This document shows, in pieces, positions 22,804 to 35,000 of a stretch of DNA of 64,000 nucleotides. Within the stretch, counting starts at the first letter, position 1. Each line of letters begins with the position of its first letter. The notes under the pieces are model-generated. The model was not told where the DNA came from, searched no databases, and was given only the letters and a program-made list of their open reading frames with translations. Source of the stretch: Strongyloides papillosus (Eukaryota > Nematoda > Chromadorea > Rhabditida > Strongyloididae); contig SRSI01000028.1 of assembly GCA_005656395.1 (NCBI GenBank), forward strand, positions 1,302,001 through 1,366,000, in the 5' to 3' direction. The position numbers were made by a program, and so were the translations under genes.

Positions 22804-25257
22804 ATGAAAATTGTCAATTTAATTATAATAACACATATATTGTGTTTGTTTCTCCCTATATCAACATCCATTGAATTTTCTGGATGGTTTGAATGTGGAG
22901 TTGGTTGTCGATGTTCTGATAGAGGTTCCAATGGATTAACTACTCATCATGTTATATGTAATTGGAGAAAGGCAAGTAAATAATTAAAAATATAGTAAAA
23001 AAGTATTGTTTTGTAGATTGAGAGCCATTTAATTAGATCATTCCCAAATAAATATAATGCAAGTACAATGGAAATAACTTGTAGAAGTCATAAGTCAACT
23101 GATCAATCTTATAGTGTAGATGTAGAAATGTTTGAAGGATTTAGAATGTTAAATTTTTTATCAATCTCCAATTGTTGGTTAGGAAATTTACCACCAACTA
23201 TTTTTCTTACCTTCCTACACTTACAACTCTCAGATTGGAGCACGCTAAAATCAACGATGTTCACCCAATGTTATTTAATTCAATGCCCAATCTTATGGTA
23301 CTTAGTTTAGCCTATAATAATCTTCAAACTATCCCCGTAGCAATAAATTCTACAAAATCATTAATAAATCTTACATTGTCAAATAATACAATATATTTCT
23401 TACCAGATTTTCTTCCTAATTTAAAAATGCTCCAATATCTTTATTTGGAAAATAACGATCTTGTGGAAGTTAGAACCTCGTCTTTACCTAATTCAACAAT
23501 ATCACTATTTCTTAGAGGTAATAAGATAAAAATATTTGACCACCATTTATCAAATCTCCCAAAATTGGATACTTTAGATTTGGGGGAAAACGACATTGAG
23601 TACATTGGTTCAATGTGGAAAACAACAAATTGCTTCCCAATAACTATTAGAAAACTTTATTTGGATCATAATAAAATTTATAAGATTGAGGATGAAAACT
23701 CATTAAAAGATATGAAAAGATTAAGTTATATAAAATTAAAGCAAGTTATCTTAATTAATATTTAATAATATTTGTTTTTAGTAACAACTTACTTGAGATA
23801 ATCATTAAAAAAAGATTGACCTTTCATGATAGAACAATAATTTCAATAACTTTGGCTAATAATCCTTTGAAATGTCATTGTGAGAATGAATGGATTGTTA
23901 GTCAACATAATAATACGGTAAGTAGATTATACAATAACATACTTAATATAAATCTTATTCTTTTAGAATAATCATATAGTAATAGGAGATTTGGGTAGTG
24001 TTACATGTTTAGATATGCTAGTTCCTCAAAAAATACATAGAATTATCAATGCATCAAATGAAAATAATATTTTATGCCCATATGATCATATTTGTATTGA
24101 GGGATGTGAATGTTGTATGTCACAAAAAGTTTGTAATTGTTCTTTGAATTGCTTACCAGATTGTGATTGTTATTATAGTAGGAAGATAATAAATTTAACA
24201 CCACTATCAAATAAAATAAAATGTTCTGAACTTAGAAAAGATAAATATCACTTCTTCCAAAAGGAGTTACAGAACTTCATTTATTAAAAGATGGACATAG
24301 GTCAAGTGGATTAATGACTATTCCAGATATGGAGAATTTAAAGGTTTTAAACATGTCTGGTGGTAATATTTTATCACTTGAAGATGTTGATTTAAGAAGG
24401 TTTCCAAAATTAGAAGTATTAGACTTATCGTATAATGCAATTGATTCATTAGAAGATACTAGTTACGATAATCTGGGAAATATTAAACATCTAAATCTTA
24501 AGGGAAATTTTCTCAAGGAGATTAATAATAATTTTTTACAGTATGTTTCAAGGAAACTTGAAAAAGTATGGTTATCAGGAAATGGGACACGTTATAACTG
24601 TGATTGTAATGATAATTATAAAACAAATTATCAAAAATGGTTAGACAGTTATTCTAATAACAAAAAAGTTGAAGATTTAGAATTAATGAGGTGTAGAAGT
24701 GGTGTAAGTAAATATGATTTAAATATGACGCAGTTTTTATTATCATACCCCAATGTGTGTTTGAAAGAAAAAACAACAACAAGCATGATGAATAGTAAAT
24801 ACGAAAGTAGCAGTAAAAGTACTATACTATTTAATGTTACCGGCAACATAAAAAGAGAAAAGGATCGTAAAATTGAAGTATGGAGGAGTGATAAAGAAGA
24901 TGATCAAAACTTCTCAAAGTATGATGTACCGTTAGTTACTGAATATCCTTTATCTCGAAAACCAATTTTCCCTGATTTATCAGATAACAATATGATAAGT
25001 ATTGCACATAGCATTAATATGAATCAATTAATGGGTAGTATTATTGCATTTACAGTTCTAGTACTTGTAAATGTTATTTTTTACATGTTCATACAATATA
25101 CAATTATGTAAGTTTATTTATTATATTATAATATTTTATTAAAAACAAAATAATAAAAAGAGGGTATATTTTTAGAAAATTGAGCAATAGAGGTCATAAT
25201 CCAGAATTCAATCAGGGCCCAAATGCTGAGATGATTCCTTTGAGAGAGGTACCATAA
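22804..25257 (+). CDS. Toll-type leucine-rich-repeat receptor lacking a TIR domain
   Basis: Exons: 22804-22971, 23017-23740, 23782-23917, 23967-25107, 25176-25257. The first two introns begin with GC, the last two with GT. It encodes a signal peptide, a cysteine-bearing N-cap, about eight 24-residue LRRs and an LRRCT (NPLKCHCENEW). A linker follows with the Toll pattern C-P-Y-x3-C-x3-C-x-C-C-x5-C-x-C-x3-C-x3-C-x-C, then three to four more LRRs, a second C-cap, one membrane span near the end (SIIAFTVLVLVNVIFYMF) and a tail of only about 25 residues. Toll receptors normally carry an intracellular TIR of about 150 aa; none is present. One base is missing at the T run 23201-23205 and another near 24252, each shifting the frame inside otherwise perfect LRRs, so it is either a young pseudogene or carries assembly errors. 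An acceptor ending at 22803 abuts the ATG, implying trans-splicing. Confidence 0.75.
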
Positions 25258-26199
25258 TATTTGAAGATATATAATACTGGGTTAAGGAAAAAAAATTATA
25301 TTAAATAATTGTCTCACTCAACAGATGTATAAATAAAGAAAATTTATTTTAAAATCTATTTATTTATTAAAAACTAATATTTAGTCAAAAAGTTTGTTTC
25401 ATGAGACGTGTCATAGTACCTTAAGATATTTGTATGTGTACTATAATATATCATTATCACTTTAAGTTGATGTTTAATCATAAAACTAGATATTTATTAA
25501 AATAATAAAGATGCGGTTGTTTTATTTACCTTATCATATGCAAATAAAGTTGGAAATATAAATTTCTTATATTCCCTTTTAATTAAATTTTTTTTCTTTC
25601 TACATTTATCAATTTAAAAATATATAAATTGTTTGTAATATATTTTTTACAAAACTTTATCATATATGTGTATAAGCTGTTTTTTCCTTATTTGTAATTT
25701 AAACATTTTTGCATAAAATGTTTAAGCAGCTAAATTTTGTTAAGTAAAACTTTAATTTGAAAGTATCTGATGTAGTGAAACAAAAGTTAGAAGAATTTAA
25801 AGAAAATTAGAGTAAATTATGTCTTTATTTTTTATGATGAATAAAGATGTAATTTCATTGATAAGTCACATTATTTCTCAAAATAATGAAAGTCAATATT
25901 CTTTGACCTTTAAAAGAAGAAAAAAAATTCTTTAATTGTATAATTATAAAAAATGTATAGGCCAAGAATAAGACTGTATGTTAATTTAGAAAGAAAGTAA
26001 AAACAAATTAGACTTTACAGTATATTTTAAAATCTTTAAAATAATAAAAATATTCTAATTTGGCGAACATGAAAAAATTATAATTTAATTTAATTATACT
26101 TAGTTAATATTCTGCAGATCGATTATTGTAAATACACATTATTTATAGTTGCATGAAATTCCTCAAAAATCTATTTGTGGTAAAATTTAATTATACCTC
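25258..26199. other. Intergenic between converging genes
   Basis: The 3' flanks of two convergent genes. A plus-strand AATAAA at 25332-25337 fits the end of the Toll-like gene. No exon or repeat was recognised. Confidence 0.5.
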
Positions 26200-26511
26200 C
26201 TATAATGTAGAGTTCTTGACAAAATCCAACGATGTTGAAGATTTTTGAGGAAGATAGTAGTTTAAAGGATTCGATATAATATTTGGTTGTGGATTACAAA
26301 CATCAACAGGTTTCAATAATAAGTTTATTTCTCCATCCTCGGTTTGTTTTGGGCATGTGTATGGAATATCATTTTCTGGTATCTCAATAGATAATGGAAC
26401 ATCAACCGGTAGTGGTGGAGCCCAAAATAATTTTTGATTCTCTACTGCCAGAGCAATAATTAATATGATTGCACAAATAAGTGTGCCAGTAGAGGGTCTA
26501 CAAGAATTCAT
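26200..26511 (-). CDS. Small secreted or single-pass membrane protein, 103 aa
   Basis: A single exon runs from ATG at 26509-26511 to TAG at 26200-26202. Residues 9-22 (GTLICAIILIIALA) form a hydrophobic stretch typical of a signal peptide or N-terminal anchor. The remaining 80 residues are proline-rich and polar, with two cysteines (YTCPKQ, VDVCNPQ) and no known domain. A TATA-like TATAAATAA lies 61 bp before the ATG on the same strand, which supports a real transcription unit. No homologous family was recognised. It may be a lineage-specific secreted protein. Confidence 0.5.
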   Translation of the reverse strand: MNSCRPSTGTLICAIILIIALAVENQKLFWAPPLPVDVPLSIEIPENDIPYTCPKQTEDGEINLLLKPVDVCNPQPNIISNPLNYYLPQKSSTSLDFVKNSTL

Positions 26512-27813
26512 ATTTCATGCAAAAAAATGTAATGCTAAAATTGAAAGTGAGTGAAACATGGAAATAGGAAGTTATTTATACTGTTGCACCTTTCATCATA
26601 ATTTACTTACAACCAGTTACCAAGCCGTTTGCATATTTATATAAAAGAGTTGAAGACTAGCTAAAAGATTTTACTCTCGCTTTTCTTGTGTTTGTCTAAT
26701 CATTAACAAGTCTCATTCTTCAATGAAAGGGAAAATCAAAAAAAAAGATAAAATAATTTTTAAAACTAAATAGTTAAAAGAAGGGAAAGTTGTTTGTTCT
26801 TCTATTCCGTAAACTTTCAACTATACCATTCACCTCTCTATTTTCACACATACTTACTTTTTTCTCCTATATCAACAAAATAATGTATAATTATACTTTA
26901 AAATCTTTCTTATATTTACTTTCTTTAAAATCAAACTACGAATGGTATATTTTTTTACTATATTAAATATTACATGCTAACATATATCTAATACCATATT
27001 TGTTTTACCTAAATAATTATTTGAGTGGAGAGAAAATTATATGTTAATGTTAATCTAGTAGTAATTATTATTTTTATTTATGAAGACAAAATTAAGAGAA
27101 ACATTTATGTAATAATGTTAAAAATTTCAAACGTTCTATTAAGTAAAAAAATGTATTTTTTGTAAAATGGACTTTTTGAAAAAAGAAATCACAAAGATTG
27201 TTTTTATGTAATACATAAAATAAAACAATTTTCTCGTTATATTGATAGCAAGTGCAAAAAAATGTAGTTAAAGATAATTAAAATTTTTTATTCCTTATGA
27301 TAAATTTTATTGAAGAAAATTTGACGTCTTAGAAGTATATTCTAAGATGTATAAAGAAACTCATAAAAGCTCTTTTGGAAGTGTAAAATAAATGATGTGA
27401 TATATTTTTAAAAGGGATATGTTTTTGAATAAAAATTCTTTTACATATATTTTAAACGCATAATAATTCAGTTAAATAAGACAATCAGGAAAACATGTAG
27501 AATATTTCAGATAGCATTGTAAATATTAATTATTTAATAAATCGTTAGAATAGGAAGTTTAAAAGAAATTTTTAAGAAAACTTTTTATAAAATTATTTTT
27601 AAAAATAATTCAGTTATAATTATACTTCTTTCCATTTTAATTAACTTTTAAAAAATTAATAAGAATTATATATTTTTAATAAAATATTATTAAATATTTC
27701 TTTCTTAGTATGAAAAATGAATATTTAATGAGTGCTATGTATTTATGATATTTAATACGATAACATAACACAGAAAAAAATTTGATTAATTTAATATTAT
27801 TATTTATAAAGTA
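26512..27813. other. Intergenic, no gene seen
   Basis: AT-rich upstream region of the 103-aa gene, ending at the inverted-repeat element at 27814. Nothing beyond the TATA-like site was recognised. Confidence 0.5.
26572..26580 (-). promoter_or_regulatory. TATA-like element upstream of the 103-aa gene
   Basis: TATAAATAA on the minus strand, about 60 bp before the ATG at 26511, at a distance compatible with a core promoter and short 5' UTR. TATA-like strings are frequent in DNA this AT-rich, so weight is low. Confidence 0.3.
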
Positions 27814-28480
27814 GTGAGGTGCAATAGAAATGCTTTTTAAAAAACGTTATTCCACCCACAAAATAATGTCCTTAGGTGTCTGTGTTTTTAAAATGTAAAT
27901 AAATTTTAATAAACGACAATTTTAAAAACTAAATATTATTTTAAAAATCAGTGTAAAATTTGGTGTCGGATAACACCAAAAAAGTTAAAAAATGTAGAAA
28001 AATTGTCATTGTCTTATAATTATTTGACCATCTATAAACATAAATCAGCAAATTTTTAGCTATGAAATGAGATTTCAACTACCCCAATTTGTTAAGAATG
28101 GACTCCAATAAAAATTATTAGAGTTTGACTGTTAAGCTTTGTGTTTTAATAAAGAAATTTTATTTTCTTCCCTTATTAATTATTTTAAAAAATTTCTCTT
28201 TGTAATAATTATCTGTTATTACCAAAAAAACTCATAAATGATGTTCACAATAATTGTTTATTCATAAAATATGCTCAAAGAAACGTGAAATTATTAGTAT
28301 TATTTCAATTGGAGTGTTGTCAACTGTAACACTTTGGTTCTAACGTGACGTTTTTTTACCCTCCTTTATGGGTGGTTACACGTTATTTTTAGAAATTTTA
28401 TTTCAAAATTAGAATCAGCATATAAATTTCTAAGTCAACCAGACCACTCTAAAATTTTTGCAATTTTTGTTGCACCTTAC
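27814..28480. mobile_element. TA-flanked inverted-repeat element (mariner/Tc-like MITE)
   Basis: The ends form imperfect inverted repeats: GTGAGGTGCAATAGAAATG on the left and, reverse-complemented, GTAAGGTGCAACAAAAATTG on the right, agreeing at about 15 of 18 positions. Both are flanked by TA (27812-27813 and 28481-28482), the target of Tc1/mariner transposases. The 667-bp interior has no transposase. It contains a perfect 8-bp hairpin at 27959-27980 (TTTGGTGT, loop CGGATA, ACACCAAA), and further in, weakly inverted CCACCCA blocks. The superfamily is inferred from the TA flanks only. Confidence 0.5.
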
Positions 28481-28951
28481 TAATTTTTTACATGGAAACA
28501 ACAAGTTTATAATTAGTTTTTCACAAAGTACTAGTGTTTTTTAATTTTTACAGTATAAATTGTTCTTTTTAGAATTATTTAAGTTTTACATAACTGTGAA
28601 TATTCCAATTATAAAATTGAATCTATAAAATTCTGTGAGGATTCCTATCATCAATAGATGTTAGACGACAATTTTAATTAAATATATCTATTTAACAATA
28701 TAACCCATGACAACCTAAATTATATCCTATATTAATATTTATAGTAATTATAAAAATGATTTCTTTAAATATTAATGTGATGTGCATTTTTCAAAAATAG
28801 AATAAAAATATAAAATTTATGAATTCTTAAAAAATTTTATTCTTATAGTATTTAAAATTTTTTGATTAACTTTATTATTTTATGAAATATTGGATAATAA
28901 TTTTAAAAAATATATTTTTAAGTATAAAATAATCGAAAATTCTTGATAAAA

Positions 28952-30415
28952 TTAATCAGTTGTAGTGGTTAAACTGATAAACATCCATTTTTTTGACATA
29001 ATATCATCGACAATATTTTTGTTTTGATGAATATTCTTAATTTCATTGTGAACATCATCAGTTACGCACTTAATTGTATATTGCTTAGTAAGTTTACTTA
29101 ATTTTAAATTTTTTTCCTCCTCATCTGAGAATGATTCAAGAAGGAGTATTTTAGCATTTGGTTTGGCTACCTTACCAAAAGCTTCAATAAAATTGAATTG
29201 ATGATTACTTAAATAATCAATAGCCATGAAATTGTTTAATAAAATATTTCTTTTACTAACATAATCAAATGCATTAAAAAGATTATCATTTGAGTAAGTA
29301 AAGAAAATTCCAGGATTCTTTTCTTCATTAGCAGCAGTTAAAGAACATCTAAAAAGTTCACGATCCCCTTCATTTGTCCATACCAGAGAATGGTTGTTTG
29401 ATTTGAAAGAAAATGGGTAAATTCTTTTGTACCATGGATTGAAGGATGATTGGAAGATGAAAGATGCATTTATTTTTCCCTGATCAGTCAAATTTTCTTC
29501 AATTAATTCATTGGTAAAAATTTTATCTCCAAAATACTTTTTTACACCATCAACAATTCTATCCTTTTCTTTTTGAGCAACAATCCAATCATTATTAACA
29601 AATCTTTTTAACTCTTCCACTGTTGGAACGATATCAGTGACAGGTGCTTTAACTTTTTTAGCTATTAATTGAACTTGTCTCCAATTATTACCATGTGAAA
29701 TATATGTCGGTACAGAACCACATATTTGAATTTCAAATTTCCACTTTTGTCCATTTGAATCAAGATATCTAGCTGTTTCAATTAACTTCAAATAGACTGA
29801 TGAAAATCTGTACTCAGTTGGATTTGAGTTAACAGATGCGTGAAGTGAAGTTTCTTTTCTATTCTGAACTCTTCCTGTGGATGGTTCAGAACAGGATTCC
29901 CTTAATTTAAAATAGCCACCTTCTTCTAACCATTTTAAGGCATTTATAGTGAAACGTGAACATTCAGTGCTATTAAAATACATGTACAACCAATTAGTAA
30001 ATACGAGAAAATAGCTATTTTCTGGATATGATAGTCGAGTGGCATCAGCAACTGTCACATCAATAATTTTCCCATCCTTAAAAGCCTCTGTACTGAGATT
30101 ATGTAACTTTTCGACATATTCTGATATAAAGTCTGATGCTGATACTCTTTCGGCTCTAGCAGCAAGTTCAGCAGTAAAACGACTTAAAGAATGGTATATA
30201 TTAAATGATATTTAGAGATAGAATTACCCAATTCCAGCACCTGCATCTAAGACTGTTTTTCCACTCATATCAGGAAGTAAAAGACAAACATCCTTTCTAT
30301 CACTTTCTTCATACAATGATGCATTAGCATTAAGCATCATACCATTAATATTGGCATCATTACCAAATTGTCTCCAGTATTGAAGAAAGTCTTGTCTGTC
30401 GTTTTCTCCGTCCAT
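28952..30415 (-). CDS. pmt-1: Phosphoethanolamine N-methyltransferase, PMT-1 type
   Basis: Exons 30415-30228 and 30182-28952 (45-bp intron) encode 472 aa. PMT-1 enzymes use S-adenosylmethionine for the first methylation of phosphoethanolamine to phosphomonomethylethanolamine, the entry to phosphocholine in nematodes; PMT-2 completes it. The catalytic domain is N-terminal, with SAM motif I VLDAGAGIG at about aa 54-62, then SDFI, TNWLYMYF and the family hallmark RESCSEPSTGR at aa 157-167. NPTEYRFSSVYLKL and NNWRQVQLIAKKV follow, as in other nematode PMT-1 proteins. The C-terminal half is divergent and lacks a second catalytic set, as expected for PMT-1. The start is the ATG at 30413-30415: an acceptor (CCTCCTTACAG, ending at 30480) lies 64 nt upstream with no donor partner, consistent with trans-splicing. 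Confidence 0.92.
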
Positions 30416-32095
30416 TATTAAAAGAGTGGAGTATAAATGATTTAGATTTTCTAAAAAAAAATTAGAAGAGTATATATTTCTGTAAGGAGGAGGTAAGGGC
30501 AATTAAATGATAAAGAAAAATATATGAATTCAAATATGAAAAAATATATAAACAAAAATATTTTTCATTGAACTTCTCTTTATTTAATGTTGTTTGAGTT
30601 TACAAACAAAAACAATTATTTTTTACTACTATTAAGATTTTAAAGCCAAAAAAATAGTGTTGATTAGTAATATGATTAAATTGAATTTATTAAAAAAGTT
30701 TCCATAACAATTATACTACACAAAAAATTAAATTTAATAAATATCTAACTGTGGTCATTGTTAAATCAGATTTTTAAAATTAATTTTACAATATTTAGAA
30801 AGAACATATTTAGTTAGTATCAACTATTTTACAACATTTCAAAAAATTAAAATATCTGTTATTTTATGGAATTTTCCAAGTGGAGACTGTACAATACATC
30901 TAAATGATACTGTTTTTATTAAGTATAGCTATTAATAATTTAATTACTATTCTTAATATGATAAAAGTTTGAGATTTCATTGAAAAAAGATATATAATGT
31001 TGAGACATAATAAAAATGCTAATAATTTCGGATGATAAGAGATAAATAGTAAATTGATATGTTAAACAAATTTACGAGCAACAAAAAAGATAATATACAT
31101 ACATAAATGAAAGACATCTATCTATAATATTGTAATTTTATTTGGTAAGATAATAATTTCTTTAAAAAACACGCCATCTATACTTATTTTATGTGTTTAT
31201 TTAACATTCCTAATAATAATTATCTTTAGTAATAATAAATATCTTATAATATCTAAAGTCAAAAATGTAGTGGAATTCTTGAATAAAAAAATGTGAAAAA
31301 ACTACTAATATTTAAAGCTTACATGACATGTGACACATGTCAAATGAGATATAAAATCAAAATAAAAAAAATCTAACAATATAAATATACATATTTAAAT
31401 CGCATATTTGTTAATGATTTAAAGATCGATTACCAATATATTAATGACAAAATATGAAACTATAAAGATAACGTTAAACGGCTTAAAAAAATATTTATAT
31501 TTCTTTTTTTAATGAATAAAAATTAGTCAACGCAGTTTTTTAAATTGTAATATAGATGATTATTTATTTATGTATATGTTACAAATCTACTTTTACTGTT
31601 ATCAATGTAGTAAATTATTTAAGCAATTAATTTTTCTATAAACAAGAACATATCTTGATATTATTGAACATTCATGGAAGTCTAAAATGTATATTTGTGT
31701 AATTACATCTAGCTGAACATTATTTATATGTAATTTTATAAGATATATTCTTTCTTCTTAGAATTATTATTTTTAACCAGGTTTAAAATTGAAAATACTA
31801 CTTATATCATATTTTAAATCTTTAAACAAGAATACATTAATCTTTAAAATTTTTATCAGGTTTAGATGATCAAATGCTATAGTGTTAAAAGCAATTTTGT
31901 TGATTAAGATGTTTTAAGTGATAAATACAATTTTTGTAATAACATATTTATTAGACACGCTCACTGTTATATATTGAATAGTTTCTTCAATAACATATTA
32001 GTAATATTTTGAAGAATATTAAAAATTTGCATTTTGTGTTAGTCTTCTATTACAAGTATTCTATAAGGCAAGAAATGATTGTTGATTACCTTTAT
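30416..32095. other. Intergenic between the CLC channel and pmt-1
   Basis: Apart from the 64-nt pmt-1 leader (30479-30416), 1.6 kb of AT-rich DNA with no recognised exon, RNA or repeat. It must hold the pmt-1 promoter; the distance is too large for an operon with the upstream channel gene. Confidence 0.5.
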
Positions 32096-35000
32096 CTAAA
32101 ATCTGAAAGAGGATTTTTCTGTTAGCGTGTTGTTGGCGTCCTCATCATCTGTATCAATTACAATTGTTATATCGTTATTTTTCTCTCTAAAAAATCGAAA
32201 TTTATTCAAATAATATCATTAACTTACAATTTATTGTCAAAAGGTTCTCTTGATTCATCATTATGAAGAAAATCAATTTTTTCGAAACTGTTATTAATAT
32301 CAATGTTTCCTTTCCTACATGGTGTAGAATTTAATCTCATTAAATTTGATTTTGATGGTGCTTTTAATTTTGTACCAATATCATGTAAACATGGATCTGA
32401 ATTAGTTCTCACTAATGTTGTCTTCCTTCTAACAATTTTTGAAGACTTCTCTTCAGGTGGATCGGTAACTAAAATTTCTGGAATAATCTGACTATTATTA
32501 TTATTATTAAGAAATGAAACATTATTATATTCAGAGATATTATTTGCTTCAACATAAATTCCTGGTGACGATGGAAATAATACTCCTTGTTGGATTTTTT
32601 CAATTGCAATTCTAAGATCACGTGAAGATACAACACCAACAAGCTTTCCACAATTTGTAACGTACGCTTTGTTTAATCCTAGAAGATTAAAAAGAGAATG
32701 AACCTTAAAAAGAGATGTTGCTTCAACCAATTGAAATGGCGCTGGATCAATACCAACATTGTTCATATCAATTTCTTTAGATAATTGATTGTTCTCCCAT
32801 TCTTTTCTTTCATCCCCAAACAAATCATAATCCTTATCGTCGAAATCGTCTCTTCTAAAGGCAACTATACCTCTTTTTTGTAAACTTCTTAATGCTCCAG
32901 AAATTGTATTGTAAACATCCTTTGCTGAGTGTACTGTAAAAAGATTAAAACTATTCCTTCTAGAGGTTTCAGAAGAGTGAGTATGATCAACTGATAAATA
33001 TGATTTACTATCACCTTCAGTAGAAGAAAAATGTTCCTCAATAATTTTTCCATTATCTGGTATAAATCCGCATTTTTGTGTAGTAAAATTTGGCATAGAA
33101 GCAATAGAAATTTTTTCTTGATTTTCAAGGGCAAGTCGAGGTTCCGAACCTGTAATAATTGGAATAATTTGACTTAAACCTTTCTTAATACTACTTTCAT
33201 TAATATTTTCACTTGTAATTACTGGTGTTACAGTAAACCGACTTTTAGAACCGGATAAATTTAAATCAGATGACTGTTTTAGAGATGCCATTTTTTCATT
33301 TTGTGTTTCGTCAAGAATGTATTCAGAAGCTCCTTTACTAATTGTGTTATACCTTTCAGCTTCTTTTTGTTTTTTAAATAGACGTTTTTGAGTACCAGCA
33401 ATACCCATTGATGGTTTAGATTTTTTTTTAAAAGGTAGTATCGGATCGAAAGATATATCCATAATTGATGTCCTTACATCACGTGCCTTCTCTTTTGTGC
33501 TCTTCATCCTCCTAGATGCTTCAAGTTTCTCTTGTTGAATTCTATGACTTGCCTCATTTTTTCTAATTTTATCACCAACAACATTTTCAAGGCAATGATA
33601 AAGAATTTGACGAGAACATGAACCAAGAAGAATCATTGAATCTTTCCCGTCAACAATTGGAAAAGATTTTAATTTAGGATATGTAAATAATAAATCTTGA
33701 ATCTCTTTATATGTACATGTTTGAGTTAGATATGCAATTTTTTTAACCATAAATTGTTGAACCATAATTCCATGAAAATATGAAGAGGTGGAAGGAATAT
33801 CAGGAAGGTATGGAAGATTCTTAGCTTGAATAATACTGTCATATATTGAAGGTTGTAAATATGCACATATTGCATTTGCAATTAAAACAGCTATCATAAC
33901 AGGAAGAATATACATTAATTGACCTGTTAATTCAAATACAATAACAGCAACGGATACAGTATGCGTTACAGCGCCACAAAAAGCTGCAGCACCAACAACC
34001 GCATATACACCAGGATAAATAAGTATATCTCCATGACCATCAATACCTAAAGGAAAATAAGATGCCATTAATTCGCCAACTGTTCTTCCAAATGATGCAC
34101 CAATAACAAAAACAGGCATAAAAATACCAGAAGGAACAGGGATTGTTGAAGCAACGGCAGAAAGAAAAAACTAAATATAAATTGACAATATTTTTACAAC
34201 ACAATAATAAATAACTTACGTATGTTATTTGATAAGCTATTAAGACAAAAAAAATATTATTTTGTAAATCTTTACCCTGCCAACTTTGTAGAAATTCATA
34301 TCCACAATAATTGGTTTCATTATAGTCCGATATAAATGTACAATTATTAAAAAAGTCTTTTAAAGCTCCTGAAAATCTTTTTTCGCCGGCAATAAACGAA
34401 CCATATCCTTTGGGAAATGTTAATGTTGAGATGATTAATGATATGATAATAGGATAAATCCAATAATGTCTCGATAAAAAACCATTTGATAAACTATTTA
34501 ATTTTCTTACAATGTTAACTAATTGTCTTTGAAGCATTATGAATAAGGCACCAAAAATCCCAGCAATAACACCCATTAAAGCAAATACTAACATTTCAAT
34601 TGGTACGAAAGCTTCTCTTGGAAAACTAGTTTGATAAAATGCAACAACAGTTAACATTGTATCTGATAAGACAACTCTTAATATTCTAAATACAGTTGCT
34701 GCACATGCTGCTGCAAAAAACCCCCTCCAATAGTTACGTACAGCAAAATAAACAGATGTTACTTCAATGGAAAATAAAACTCCACCAACGGGTGCCGAGA
34801 AAGTACATGCAACACCAACAGCACAACCAGCGGCTAACATTTCTGTACGCCTGGCTTCATTAGAATAAATAGAATGTTTATTATGAACAATTTTACTCAT
34901 TTGATCAGCTAATATTGAAGCAATATGCACAAAAGGGCCTTCTTTACCAATTGGTAAACCAGAACCTAATGATAATGTAAGGCCAATAATTTTTGATAGT

